A DNA stretch of 64,000 nucleotides from Shewanella putrefaciens (GTDB lineage Bacteria > Pseudomonadota > Gammaproteobacteria > Enterobacterales > Shewanellaceae), in the NCBI RefSeq assembly GCF_016406305.1, contig NZ_CP066369.1:1382501-1446500 (forward strand). The letters are read 5' to 3'. Under the pieces are notes generated by a model that saw only the letters and a list, made by a program, of their open reading frames with translations, did no database searches and had not been told where the DNA came from. Position numbers and translations under genes: made by a program. Position 1 is the stretch's first letter. Each line of letters opens with the position of its first letter. Shown piece by piece: positions 25,511 through 34,119 of this stretch.

Positions 25511-26278
25511 GTGGATTTAGCTACATTAATTGGTCTGGTCGGAAGCTTTGGTTTTATCCTTTGGGCGATGGCGACCAGCGGCGGTTTGATGATCTTCATT
25601 GATGTGCCCTCGGTTTTTATCGTATTTGGTGGCTCTTTCTTCGTTGTGATGATGAAGTTCAATCTCAAACAGTTTTTCGGTGCGGTCAAAATCGCGATGA
25701 AAGCCTTTATGTTTAAGATTGATAAGCCAGATGATCTTATCGAACAATCTGTGACTATGGCCGATGCCGCCCGTAAAGGCGGTTTTCTCGCGCTAGAAGA
25801 AGCGCAAATTACCAATAGTTTTATGCAAAAAGCCGTTGATATGTTGGTTGATGGCCATGACGGCGATGTGGTGCGCGCCGCCCTCGAAAAAGACATTGCC
25901 TTAACGGAAGAGCGTCATCGCAATGGTATTGCCATTTTCAGAGCCTTTGGTGACGTAGGCCCAGCGATGGGGATGATAGGTACACTCGTTGGTCTGGTTG
26001 CCATGCTATCGAATATGTCAGATCCTAAATCCATTGGCCCTTCGATGGCGGTAGCCTTGCTAACGACTTTATATGGTGCTGTGGTTGCTAACATGGTGTG
26101 TATTCCCATCGCCGATAAACTCACCCTGCGTATGGGCGAAGAAATGCTGAACCGCAACTTGATCATGGATGCTGTGTTGGCTATTCAAGATGGGCAAAAC
26201 CCACGGGTAATTGAAGGTTTCTTGAAAAACTACCTGGCTGAAAAACAGCGGAAAATCGATACAACGGACGGAGAGTAG
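25511..26278 (+). CDS. pomA: Flagellar stator protein PomA (MotA family)
   Basis: 255 residues from a GTG start with AGGAGCC upstream. Four membrane helices: the first pair at the N-terminus (DLATLIGLVGSFGFILWAM and VPSVFIVFGGSFFVVMM) and the second pair near residues 150-205 (AMGMIGTLVGLVAMLSN and MAVALLTTLYGAVVANM). The long cytoplasmic loop between them holds the charged residues that contact the rotor. The sequence is of the sodium-type PomA rather than E. coli MotA. With PomB it forms the stator that powers the polar flagellum. pomB follows after 3 bp. Confidence 0.94.
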   Translation: MDLATLIGLVGSFGFILWAMATSGGLMIFIDVPSVFIVFGGSFFVVMMKFNLKQFFGAVKIAMKAFMFKIDKPDDLIEQSVTMADAARKGGFLALEEAQITNSFMQKAVDMLVDGHDGDVVRAALEKDIALTEERHRNGIAIFRAFGDVGPAMGMIGTLVGLVAMLSNMSDPKSIGPSMAVALLTTLYGAVVANMVCIPIADKLTLRMGEEMLNRNLIMDAVLAIQDGQNPRVIEGFLKNYLAEKQRKIDTTDGE

Positions 26279-26281
26279 CCG

Positions 26282-27214
26282 ATGGCTAAGGCTAAGTGCA
26301 ATTGTCCACCGCCGGGAGCTCCGCTCTGGTTGGCAACATTTGCCGACTTAATGTCGCTGTTAATGTGCTTTTTCGTGCTGCTGCTATCGTTTTCTGAAAT
26401 GGATGTGATGAAGTTTAAGCAGATCGCAGGCTCGATGAAATATGCCTTCGGGGTGCAAAACAAGGTCGAAGTGAAAGATATTCCTAAGGGAACGTCGGTG
26501 ATTGCGCTGGAGTTTAGGCCGGGTCGTCCCGATCCCACCCCGATTGAAATTATCAACCAACAAACCAATGAAATGACCGAACCAGTCTTGGATTACCAAG
26601 CGGGTCAAGACGAAAGCTCCGGTGGCGTACAGCAACAAAGTGGCTCCCAAAGGGGAGGCGAAGCGAGTGCGACGGCCCAGGAAACCGCCGATGCCGTGAA
26701 AGCCGAAGCCGCTGCGGCCCAGGATCAGATTAATCAGCAAGTGAAAAAAATGGCCCAGGAGCTTAATAAAGAGATCACGGATGGTGCGATTGAAATTGAG
26801 TCTTTAGGTCAACAGATTATTATCCGGATCCGCGAGAAAGGCTCATTTGCCTCGGGCTCTGGCTTCCTTCAGCCCAAATTTAAACCTGTGGTGCGTGCCG
26901 TGGGTGAGTTATTAAAAGATGTACCGGGGATCATTACCGTGTCTGGTTACACCGATGATATGCAGATAAGTGATGAGCTTTATAGCTCTAATTGGGATTT
27001 ATCGAGTAAGCGTGCCGTTGCCGTTGCCAGTGTGTTATTAGAGGTCAAAGACTTTGATTCTAAACGGATGAAAGTGGTAGGTATGGCATCTAATAATCCC
27101 ATAGTGCCAAATAGTTCAGCGGAAAATCGGGCCCGTAACCGCCGAGTGGAAATTGCTATCGAGCAAGGTAAGGCAAAGGAATCCGAAGAAATTCAAATCG
27201 ATAAGACACCGTAA
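26282..27214 (+). CDS. pomB: Flagellar stator protein PomB (MotB family)
   Basis: 310 residues. A single membrane helix near residues 18-40 contains the ion-carrying aspartate (LATFADLMSLLMCFFVLLLS). A Gln/Ala-rich linker (~100-150) precedes an OmpA-like peptidoglycan-binding domain (~160-300) with VSGYTDDMQISDELYSSNWD-type text and the NRARNRRVEI motif that anchors the stator to the cell wall. It is co-transcribed with pomA and followed by a terminator, so the two make a dedicated stator operon apart from the main flagellar cluster. Confidence 0.94.
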   Translation: MAKAKCNCPPPGAPLWLATFADLMSLLMCFFVLLLSFSEMDVMKFKQIAGSMKYAFGVQNKVEVKDIPKGTSVIALEFRPGRPDPTPIEIINQQTNEMTEPVLDYQAGQDESSGGVQQQSGSQRGGEASATAQETADAVKAEAAAAQDQINQQVKKMAQELNKEITDGAIEIESLGQQIIIRIREKGSFASGSGFLQPKFKPVVRAVGELLKDVPGIITVSGYTDDMQISDELYSSNWDLSSKRAVAVASVLLEVKDFDSKRMKVVGMASNNPIVPNSSAENRARNRRVEIAIEQGKAKESEEIQIDKTP

Positions 27215-27237
27215 ATCCATTGGGTTTATTCTTAGCT

Positions 27238-27266
27238 AAAGCCGCAAATCCACTGCGGCTTTTTTA
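27238..27266 (+). terminator. Rho-independent terminator of pomAB
   Basis: AAAGCCGCA / TGCGGCTTT stem (9 bp) and a T run. Confidence 0.85.
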
Positions 27267-27489
27267 TTCGGACTTTTTTGACTATAAGATCCTAACGCTT
27301 TGTGTTGAATGATTGAGCACTTGCTTTCCCGTGATGGCGCGCATCCTTAGGCGCCATTATCTAGCGCAAAGCACAGCTGAAAGACATGGTGCATGGAAAC
27401 AGGTGCGTCAATCGCGGTGAGTTTGTTATAATCCCCCGATTATTCTTTTAACCAATTTTGCTGTATTCAAAATTGCCCGCGGAAATCCC

Positions 27490-28947
27490 ATGAAGTTTAT
27501 TGTAAAGCTATACCCAGAAATCATGATGAAGAGCAAGCCTGTGCGGATGCGCTTCACCAAAATGCTCGAAACCAACATCCGTAATGTGCTCAAAAAAGTT
27601 GATGAAGATGCCAAAGTGCAGCGTCAATGGGACCGTATTATGGTGATGGTACCAAAGGATAAACCTGAGTTAGCGCAGGCCTTTGGTGAGCGCTTGGCAT
27701 GTATCCCTGGTATTGCCCATGTCGTTCAGGTTGATGAGTACAGTTTTACCTCTGTGGATGATATTTATCAGCAAGTGTTGCCCGTTTACCGTGAGCAAAT
27801 TGCCGGTAAAACCTTTTGTGTGCGGGTGAAACGCACGGGTAGCCACGATTTTAATTCCATCGAGGTGGAGCGTTATGTCGGTGGTGGCTTAAATCAGTTT
27901 ACCGATGCATTGGGTGTCCGTTTAAAAAATCCAGAAGTGACAGTCAACCTCGAAATCGAGGGGGATAAATTGTACATGGTGACTAAGCGCATCGAGGGGT
28001 TAGGTGGCTTCCCGATGGCAACCCAAGAAGATGTGTTGTCGTTGATTTCCGGCGGTTTTGACTCGGGTGTTTCTAGCTATCAATTTATCAAGAAGGGCGC
28101 TCGCACCCATTATTGCTTCTTTAATTTAGGCGGCGCGCAGCACGAAATTGGCGTAAAACAGGTGGCATATCACTTGTGGAAAACCTATGGTGAATCCCAC
28201 AAGGTGAAGTTTATTTCTGTGCCCTTTGAGCCTGTGGTTGCCGAGATTTTAGAGAAAATCGATAACGGCCAAATGGGCGTTGTGCTTAAGCGTATGATGA
28301 TGCGCACCGCGGCGCGCATCGCCGATCGTATGGGCATTCAAGCCTTAGTGACGGGTGAAAGCTTAGGCCAAGTATCAAGCCAAACCCTCACAAACCTAAA
28401 TGTGATTGACCGTTGTACCGAACTGCTGATCCTTCGTCCCTTGATTGCCATGGATAAGCAGGACATTATCAATGAGAGCCGCAGAATTGGTACCGAAGAT
28501 TTTGCTAAGTCAATGCCGGAATACTGCGGCGTTATTTCGCAAAAGCCGACAGTGAAGGCGGTACTGGCGAAGGTTGAAGCCGAAGAGAAGAAATTTTCAG
28601 AGGATTTGATCGATCACATAGTGGCGCAGGCTGTCGTTATCGATATTAGGGAGATTGCAGAGCAAATGGATACTCGGATAACAGAAACAGAAACCGTGGT
28701 CGCCATCGAAGATACCAATGAGGTTGTGATTGATATCCGCGCTCCAGAGGAAGAAGAAAACAAACCGCTTCAAATTGAAGGGGTTGAGATTAAACGTATC
28801 CCATTCTTCAAGTTGGCGACCCAGTTTGCGGATCTCGACAAGCAAAAAACCTACTTGTTGTATTGCGAGCGAGGCGTCATGAGCAAGTTGCAGGCGCTGT
28901 ATTTAATCGAGCAGGGATACACTAACGTTAAAGTGTACCGTCCATAG
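27490..28947 (+). CDS. thiI: tRNA 4-thiouridine synthase / thiamine thiazole sulfurtransferase
   Basis: 485 residues, the long gammaproteobacterial form. It has an N-terminal ferredoxin-like and THUMP region (~1-165), a PP-loop ATPase ([20 protein letters not shown] near residue 180) and a C-terminal rhodanese domain with the catalytic cysteine in [19 protein letters not shown] conserved cysteine also sits in [10 protein letters not shown]. It transfers sulfur to uridine 8 of tRNA and supplies sulfur for the thiazole of thiamine. A TATAAT box about 60 bp upstream (27427-27432) suggests its own promoter; a terminator follows the gene. Confidence 0.96.
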   Translation: MKFIVKLYPEIMMKSKPVRMRFTKMLETNIRNVLKKVDEDAKVQRQWDRIMVMVPKDKPELAQAFGERLACIPGIAHVVQVDEYSFTSVDDIYQQVLPVYREQIAGKTFCVRVKRTGSHDFNSIEVERYVGGGLNQFTDALGVRLKNPEVTVNLEIEGDKLYMVTKRIEGLGGFPMATQEDVLSLISGGFDSGVSSYQFIKKGARTHYCFFNLGGAQHEIGVKQVAYHLWKTYGESHKVKFISVPFEPVVAEILEKIDNGQMGVVLKRMMMRTAARIADRMGIQALVTGESLGQVSSQTLTNLNVIDRCTELLILRPLIAMDKQDIINESRRIGTEDFAKSMPEYCGVISQKPTVKAVLAKVEAEEKKFSEDLIDHIVAQAVVIDIREIAEQMDTRITETETVVAIEDTNEVVIDIRAPEEEENKPLQIEGVEIKRIPFFKLATQFADLDKQKTYLLYCERGVMSKLQALYLIEQGYTNVKVYRP

Positions 28948-29000
28948 ATAAAGGCTGCTAATCGCTTGATTGCTCAGCGTCTTTGGTGCATGTAAAAACG

Positions 29001-29028
29001 AAAAAGCCGCAATATTTGCGGCTTTTTT
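29001..29028. terminator. Rho-independent terminator between convergent genes
   Basis: AAAAAGCCGCAA / TTGCGGCTTTTTT hairpin between thiI and the small secreted-protein gene; A and T tracts allow action both ways. Confidence 0.85.
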
Positions 29029-29070
29029 GTCAAACATCCCCACCTCTTTGCGATAGGGTAGGCGTTAACA

Positions 29071-29310
29071 TTATTGCTCTACTTTTACCACTTGCTGGCT
29101 TGGAACTTTGCCTTCTTCCGCAATCAGCATGGTGGGAGCTTGTAACTCTTCCTGCTGCATTTTATCCATGGCTGCGGTGAGGTCGGCATTGATACTTGCC
29201 TGTAAGTCAGTGGTATCTATGACGATTTCGTCAACGAGTACATTGGCACTGACATTAACACTGAGTGCTGAGACTAACACTAACGCAAATGCAGATTTTA
29301 AATTGAACAT
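29071..29310 (-). CDS. Small secreted protein of unknown function
   Basis: 79 residues with an excellent ribosome site (GGAGGCGACT). A signal peptide (MFNLKSAFALVLVSALSVNV, cleavage near SAN) leaves a mature part of about 56 acidic residues, LVDEIVIDTTDLQASINADL onward, ending VPSQQVVKVEQ. There are no cysteines, so it is neither a lipoprotein nor disulfide-bonded. No family is recognised. It is divergent from gcvA and converges on thiI. A genuine gene is likely given the signal peptide, start signals and coding pattern, but its role is unknown. Confidence 0.6.
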   Translation of the reverse strand: MFNLKSAFALVLVSALSVNVSANVLVDEIVIDTTDLQASINADLTAAMDKMQQEELQAPTMLIAEEGKVPSQQVVKVEQ

Positions 29311-29487
29311 AGTCGCCTCCGGGCTGACAAAATAACGCTGTCAGACATTCCCATCATCGTTGTCGAGATTGTCCAACCTAGGTGTTTCATTGGCGCAAAA
29401 TTTAACCAAAAACGCTGGCCTTTACAAACGATTAAATGTAACAATACGGATTAGAAAAACTAATTAAAAATTGAGATAGAGATCACT

Positions 29488-30399
29488 ATGTCAAGACGAT
29501 TACCACCACTTAATGCGGTTAAAGCATTTGAAGCCGCCGCACGGCACTTGAGCTTTACTCGCGCGGCTGAAGAACTGTTCGTGACTCAGGCTGCGGTGAG
29601 CCATCAAATTAAGGCGTTGGAAGACTTTCTCGGATTAAAATTATTTCGCCGAAAAAACCGCTCTTTGCTGTTGACCGAGGAGGGGCAGAGTTATTTTCTC
29701 GATATTAAAGATATCTTCACCCAATTGGCCGACGCCACCGACAGACTTTTAGCCCGCAGTGCCATTGGTTCGTTGACTGTGAGCATGTCTCCGAGTTTTG
29801 CTATCCAGTGGTTGGTGCCACGTTTGGCTAAATTTAGTGAAAAAAATCCCGATATTGACGTGCGGATTAAAGCCGTTGATACCGAGGCCAGCTCTTTGAC
29901 CGATGATGTGGATGTGGCGATTTACTATGGTCTAGGTAATTGGCCAGGCTTACGGGCCGACAAGCTGCGTAATGAAGTGCTTATCCCTGTATGCTCGCCC
30001 ATGTTACTCAATGGTCCTAAGCCGCTTTCAAAGCCAGAAGATTTAAAATATCACACCCTGCTGCATGATATGAGCCGCCACGACTGGCAGGCATGGTTTA
30101 GGCAATGTGGCATTAACGATATCAATGTGAACCAAGGGCCGATTTTTAGCCATTCCTCCCTCGTATTACAGGCTGCGGCCCATGGCCAAGGCGTGGCCCT
30201 GGGTTATAGTGTGCTCGCTCGCCCTGACATCAAAGCGGGGCGGCTTGTGTGTCCATTCCAAGAAGTGTTAGTCAGTAAAGACGCTTACTATCTAGTGTGT
30301 CAGCAAAATCATGCGGAGCTTGGAAAGGTTGTCGCATTTCGTGAATGGATGTTAGATATGTTTGCCGAGGAGTCCCGTAGTGAGTTATTGCCAGGATAA
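29488..30399 (+). CDS. gcvA: LysR-type regulator GcvA-like
   Basis: 303 residues. The N-terminal winged helix (LPPLNAVKAFEAAARHLSFT, then RAAEELFVTQAAVSHQIKAL) is the GcvA/TrpI type, and the effector domain starts near residue 92 (LTVSMSPSFAIQWLVPRL). In E. coli GcvA controls the glycine cleavage genes. Here the local order gcvA, hydrolase, ygdD, rlmM keeps the E. coli neighbourhood (gcvA-ygdD-rlmM), which supports the name. No gcv target is in the window. Its 3' end overlaps the next gene by 20 bp. Confidence 0.85.
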   Translation: MSRRLPPLNAVKAFEAAARHLSFTRAAEELFVTQAAVSHQIKALEDFLGLKLFRRKNRSLLLTEEGQSYFLDIKDIFTQLADATDRLLARSAIGSLTVSMSPSFAIQWLVPRLAKFSEKNPDIDVRIKAVDTEASSLTDDVDVAIYYGLGNWPGLRADKLRNEVLIPVCSPMLLNGPKPLSKPEDLKYHTLLHDMSRHDWQAWFRQCGINDINVNQGPIFSHSSLVLQAAAHGQGVALGYSVLARPDIKAGRLVCPFQEVLVSKDAYYLVCQQNHAELGKVVAFREWMLDMFAEESRSELLPG

Positions 30400-31027
30400 A
30401 CCCGCATATTTGATTGAAGGCGCGCCCAGTGACACATTGATTTTATTTGCCCATGGGGCCGGGGCCAACCGGGACTCTGAATTTATGCGCTCGATGGCAT
30501 CAGGATTAGTAGCCAAGGGTTTTAAAGTGATGCGCTTTAATTTCCCCTATATGCAGGCTAATGCGGCCGATGGCAAGAAGCGCCCTCCCGATAGGGCGCC
30601 CAAACTGCTCGCTTGCTTTACCGAAATGCTCGATGTGGCGCATGCACAGCCGCAGGTAAAACGCGTGGTACTGATGGGCAAATCCATGGGCGGCCGTATG
30701 GCGGCCATTCTTGCCTCCGATACTCACCTAGCAAGTCGGATCGACAGGGTGATTTGTTTAGGTTATCCCTTTATTCCCCTAAACGGCGGCGAGCCGAGAT
30801 TGGCATCACTAAATGAATGCCAAGTCCCGGTACTCGTGTTACAGGGCGAGCGGGATAAATTTGGGAATAAAACCCAAATACCCACTTGGCCACTGAACGA
30901 TACTATCCAGTTCGGCTGGTTACCCGACGGGGATCATAGTTTTACCCCAAGAAAGTCGTCTGGCACGACTGAAGCGGCTAATCTAGCCCTTGCTATTGAT
31001 TTATCAGTTAAATTTATCATTAGTTAA
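30380..31027 (+). CDS. KANL3/Tex30-type alpha/beta hydrolase
   Basis: 215 residues. The start is taken as GTG 30380 because GAGGAG lies 7 bp upstream, inside the end of gcvA; this gives a 20-bp overlap and probably translational coupling. Hydrolase marks: LILFAHGAGANRDSEFM (oxyanion loop), nucleophile elbow GKSMGGRMA, and a late GDHSFTPRKSSG with the catalytic His. The family (dienelactone hydrolase-like, KANL3/Tex30) has unknown substrates; the protein should be cytoplasmic. It is inserted between gcvA and ygdD compared with E. coli. Confidence 0.75.
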   Translation: MSYCQDKPAYLIEGAPSDTLILFAHGAGANRDSEFMRSMASGLVAKGFKVMRFNFPYMQANAADGKKRPPDRAPKLLACFTEMLDVAHAQPQVKRVVLMGKSMGGRMAAILASDTHLASRIDRVICLGYPFIPLNGGEPRLASLNECQVPVLVLQGERDKFGNKTQIPTWPLNDTIQFGWLPDGDHSFTPRKSSGTTEAANLALAIDLSVKFIIS

Positions 31028-31069
31028 ATTTGTCATTAAGAGTTAAGCCCATTCCATTTGGAGATTGAA

Positions 31070-31462
31070 ATGCGTAAAGGTCTGTTATTACTCGCCGCAC
31101 TTAGCGGATTTTTAGCCGTGGCTTTAGGCGCGTTTGGTGCCCACGGTTTAAAAGCAGTTGCCCCACCAGAGTTGATTGACGTGTTTAATCTTGGGGTGCA
31201 ATACCATTTCTACCATACCTTCGCCTTAATCATGGTTGCTTTCTCGGGCCAATGGTTAACCTCACGTTTATTGGATTGGTCGGCCTATTTGTTTATTGCT
31301 GGGATAGTGCTGTTTTCTGGCTCGTTATATGGACTGGCATTGTTTGGGACTAAGTGGCTTGGCCCTATCACCCCTATGGGTGGCGGCTGTTTCTTACTGG
31401 GGTGGTTATTATTTGCCGCCGCCGTATGGCGCCACAAAGTGGTAGACGGTAACGAGTCTTAA
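31070..31462 (+). CDS. ygdD: DUF423 inner-membrane protein YgdD
   Basis: 130 residues from ATG 31070 (GGAG upstream). Four hydrophobic segments and the DUF423 opening LLLLAALSGFLAVALGAFGA, then HGLKAV, followed by YHFYHTFALIMVAF. Its function is unknown across bacteria. It keeps the gcvA-ygdD-rlmM order and is followed by a terminator, so it ends the gcvA transcript. Confidence 0.85.
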   Translation: MRKGLLLLAALSGFLAVALGAFGAHGLKAVAPPELIDVFNLGVQYHFYHTFALIMVAFSGQWLTSRLLDWSAYLFIAGIVLFSGSLYGLALFGTKWLGPITPMGGGCFLLGWLLFAAAVWRHKVVDGNES

Positions 31463-31487
31463 GTTCAAGCCAGAATGTGAGTTACTA

Positions 31488-31514
31488 GGCTTAGGATGCT
31501 CCTAAGCCTTTTTT
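31488..31514 (+). terminator. Rho-independent terminator after ygdD
   Basis: GGCTTAGGA TGC TCCTAAGCC stem of 9 bp plus a run of six T. Confidence 0.9.
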
Positions 31515-31638
31515 ATTGCTCAAATCGCACTTAGTGTTTGCGGTGCAGCAAATAGGGCATTTGTGGATTGAAATTGGTATACTGGCGCCCAAATCGATAG
31601 TCAGCCAGAGCTTTGGCTTGGATTTCTTAAGGATCTCC

Positions 31639-32724
31639 ATGAAAAACCTATTTTTATTTTGCCGCGCCGGCTTTGAAAAAGAATGCGCAGCAGAAATTCA
31701 ACAGCGAGCCGGTGAGCTCAATGTCGGTGGCTTCGTTAAGGCCAATAATAACGACGCCTATGTGGTGTTCCAGTGTTTTGAAGAAGGCGCGGCGGATATT
31801 TTAGCCAAACAGCTTCCATTGGATTCATTGATTTTCGCCCGTCAAATGTTTGCAGCGAGTGAGTTGCTCGCCGATTTGCCTGAAAGCGACAGAGTCAGCC
31901 CAATTGTTGCGGCGCTCAGTGAGGTCAGTAAGGCGGGTGAAGTGCGGGTTGAAACGCCTGACACCAATGAAGCGAAAGAGCTCTCGGCTTTTTGTCGTAA
32001 GTTTACTGTGCCCTTACGTCAGCATTTGAAAAAGTCTGGTAGTTTGCTCGCCCAGGAAAATCCCAAGCGTCCGATTATCCATGTGTGTTTTGTCGGGCCA
32101 GGCCGTGCCTATGTGGGTTATTCCTACAGTAATAACAGTTCACCCCATTTTATGGGGATCCCACGCCTTAAAATGGCGGCGGATGCACCGAGCCGTTCTA
32201 GTTTGAAACTCGATGAAGCCTTCGGACAGTTTGTGCCTAAGGAAGAGCAAGAAGAACGTATTCGCAGTGGTATGAATGCCGTCGACTTAGGCGCTTGTCC
32301 AGGTGGCTGGACCTATCAACTGGTGCGCCGCGGTATGTTTGTCTCGGCGGTCGATAATGGCCCCATGGATGAAAAACTGATGGAGACGGGCCAAGTAAAA
32401 CATTACCGCGAAGACGGTTTTCGTTTCGAGCCCCAGCGCAAAAATATCTATTGGTTAGTGTGCGACATGGTTGAAAAGCCTGCGCGTGTGGCCGAGCTTA
32501 TCGAAGCTTGGGCGATTAATGGTTGGTTTAAGGAGGCGATTTTTAACCTTAAATTACCGATGAAGAGCCGCTATAAAGAAGTCACGGCGATCCTTGAAAC
32601 CATGCAGACCATTTTAAAGGAAAACGGCATCACTGAGTTTAAGGTGCAGTGTAAACACCTCTACCATGACAGAGATGAGGTCACAGTGCATTTATGGCTG
32701 CGCCCTAATACGGCTTGGAACTGA
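31639..32724 (+). CDS. rlmM: 23S rRNA (cytidine-2498 2'-O)-methyltransferase
   Basis: 361 residues from ATG 31639 (TTAAGGATCTCC upstream). The N-terminal THUMP-like part begins [20 protein letters not shown]. The C-terminal Rossmann methyltransferase has the SAM loop [19 protein letters not shown], then [10 protein letters not shown], and a catalytic lysine block [14 protein letters not shown]. It methylates C2498 of 23S rRNA. It follows gcvA-ygdD as in E. coli but is separated from them by a terminator. Confidence 0.93.
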   Translation: MKNLFLFCRAGFEKECAAEIQQRAGELNVGGFVKANNNDAYVVFQCFEEGAADILAKQLPLDSLIFARQMFAASELLADLPESDRVSPIVAALSEVSKAGEVRVETPDTNEAKELSAFCRKFTVPLRQHLKKSGSLLAQENPKRPIIHVCFVGPGRAYVGYSYSNNSSPHFMGIPRLKMAADAPSRSSLKLDEAFGQFVPKEEQEERIRSGMNAVDLGACPGGWTYQLVRRGMFVSAVDNGPMDEKLMETGQVKHYREDGFRFEPQRKNIYWLVCDMVEKPARVAELIEAWAINGWFKEAIFNLKLPMKSRYKEVTAILETMQTILKENGITEFKVQCKHLYHDRDEVTVHLWLRPNTAWN

Positions 32725-32781
32725 TCCTGATTGCAGTAAATGGTGATGCTGCTTGTGGTATGAAGCGATGATTACTTAACG

Positions 32782-32812
32782 AAAAGCCCCGAATATTCTT
32801 CGGGGCTTTTTT
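32782..32812. terminator. Rho-independent terminator between rlmM and icd
   Basis: AAAGCCCCGAA / TTCGGGGCTTT stem, T run on the plus side and A run on the other; serves two convergent genes. Confidence 0.9.
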
Positions 32813-32857
32813 ACTTGGCTACCTTAATGTAAAGCGGTTAGCTTAAGCACGCTAAGG

Positions 32858-33865
32858 TCACAGGCGATCGAGTACCGCTTGGGTAAAGTCGGTCGTGCCG
32901 TGGGTGCCGCCTAAATCGCGGGTGGTACGGTCGCCTTCTTCGATCACGGCAGATACCGCTTTACGGATCTGCTCCGCTTTGTCAGCCATACCTAGGTATT
33001 CCAGCATCTGGATAGACGCTAAAATCACTGAGGTTGGGTTGGCGAGGTTTTTGCCAGCGATATCAGGCGCACTGCCGTGAACCGCTTCGAAAATCGCTGC
33101 ATCACGGCCGATGTTGGCGCCTGGTGCCATGCCTAAACCACCCACTAAACCGGCGCACAGATCCGATAAAATGTCACCGAACAGGTTGGTCGTTACGATC
33201 ACATCGAAGTTTTCGGGGTTCATCACTAACTTCATGCAGGTTGCATCGACGATCATTTCTTCGGTCTTGATGTCTGGGTAACGTAGGCTCACTTCACGGG
33301 CCACTTTCAGGAACAGCCCTGAAGTTGACTTCATGATGTTAGCTTTGTGCACGATAGTGACTTTTTTACGGTTTTCTTTGCGGGCCAGTTCGTAGGCGAA
33401 GGTGGCGATTTGCTCTGCACCTTGGCGAGTGACGATACTGGTCGCTTCTGCCGTTAACCCATCGTCAGACACTTTTTGACCGTGACCAGAGTACATGCCT
33501 TCGGTGTTTTCGCGGACTGTGATGATATCGATATTTTCGTAGCGGGCTTGAGTGCCTTTAAAAGACAGCACTGGACGCACGTTAGCATACAGACCGAATT
33601 TCTTACGTAAGGTCACGTTGATAGAAGTAAAACCTTCACCAACCGGTGTAGTCAGTGGACCTTTAAGGGTGATACGGTTTTTTTCGATAAGCTCTAAAGT
33701 GCGTTGTGGAAGTAGCTCGCCCTGCTTCTCGAGCGCGGTGAGGCCAGCATCGGCAAATTCATATTCAAAATCACAACCTGCTTTATCAAGAATTTTTAAG
33801 GCAGAATCAATAATACTTGGGCCAATTCCATCACCTGGAATTACGGTTATCGTTCTTTTTGACAT
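32858..33865 (-). CDS. Isocitrate dehydrogenase, NAD-type (isopropylmalate dehydrogenase-like)
   Basis: 335 residues, much shorter than E. coli-type NADP-dependent Icd (416). ITVIPGDGIGPSII opens the fold; VRENTEGMYSGHG carries the substrate loop. The cofactor region reads VHGSAPDIAGKNLANPTSVI, where the Asp-Ile pair after HGSAP is the residue set of NAD-specific enzymes. The absence of leuACD neighbours and the substrate loop argue against LeuB. It should oxidise isocitrate to 2-oxoglutarate in the TCA cycle. Shewanella species are known to have such an enzyme. It is monocistronic, divergent from the S9 peptidase gene. Confidence 0.85.
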   Translation of the reverse strand: MSKRTITVIPGDGIGPSIIDSALKILDKAGCDFEYEFADAGLTALEKQGELLPQRTLELIEKNRITLKGPLTTPVGEGFTSINVTLRKKFGLYANVRPVLSFKGTQARYENIDIITVRENTEGMYSGHGQKVSDDGLTAEATSIVTRQGAEQIATFAYELARKENRKKVTIVHKANIMKSTSGLFLKVAREVSLRYPDIKTEEMIVDATCMKLVMNPENFDVIVTTNLFGDILSDLCAGLVGGLGMAPGANIGRDAAIFEAVHGSAPDIAGKNLANPTSVILASIQMLEYLGMADKAEQIRKAVSAVIEEGDRTTRDLGGTHGTTDFTQAVLDRL

Positions 33866-34119
33866 GGAGAAGTCCTTCCACGGTTCGTCGTTACTGCAAT
33901 TGTCTGCCCCAGCGATAGCCGGGTAACATGACTATGAATTTGGTATTTTTTCTGGCTATTATTTTAACCATCTTTGGTCAAACTTCACAGGGAATAGTGA
34001 GCGATATCACGATTTTTTGTGTGGTATAACTTGTAAAAATACTGGGTTATAACGATGATGGAGAGCTAATGGTTAAAAAAGTCTACTTTAGTCTAACAAA
34101 TATATAAAAGAGGAAGACA

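Noticed and set aside
27335..27360. Hairpin ATGGCGC / GCGCCAT before thiI
   Set aside because: A 7-bp stem without a T tract or conserved partner motif; no function can be argued.
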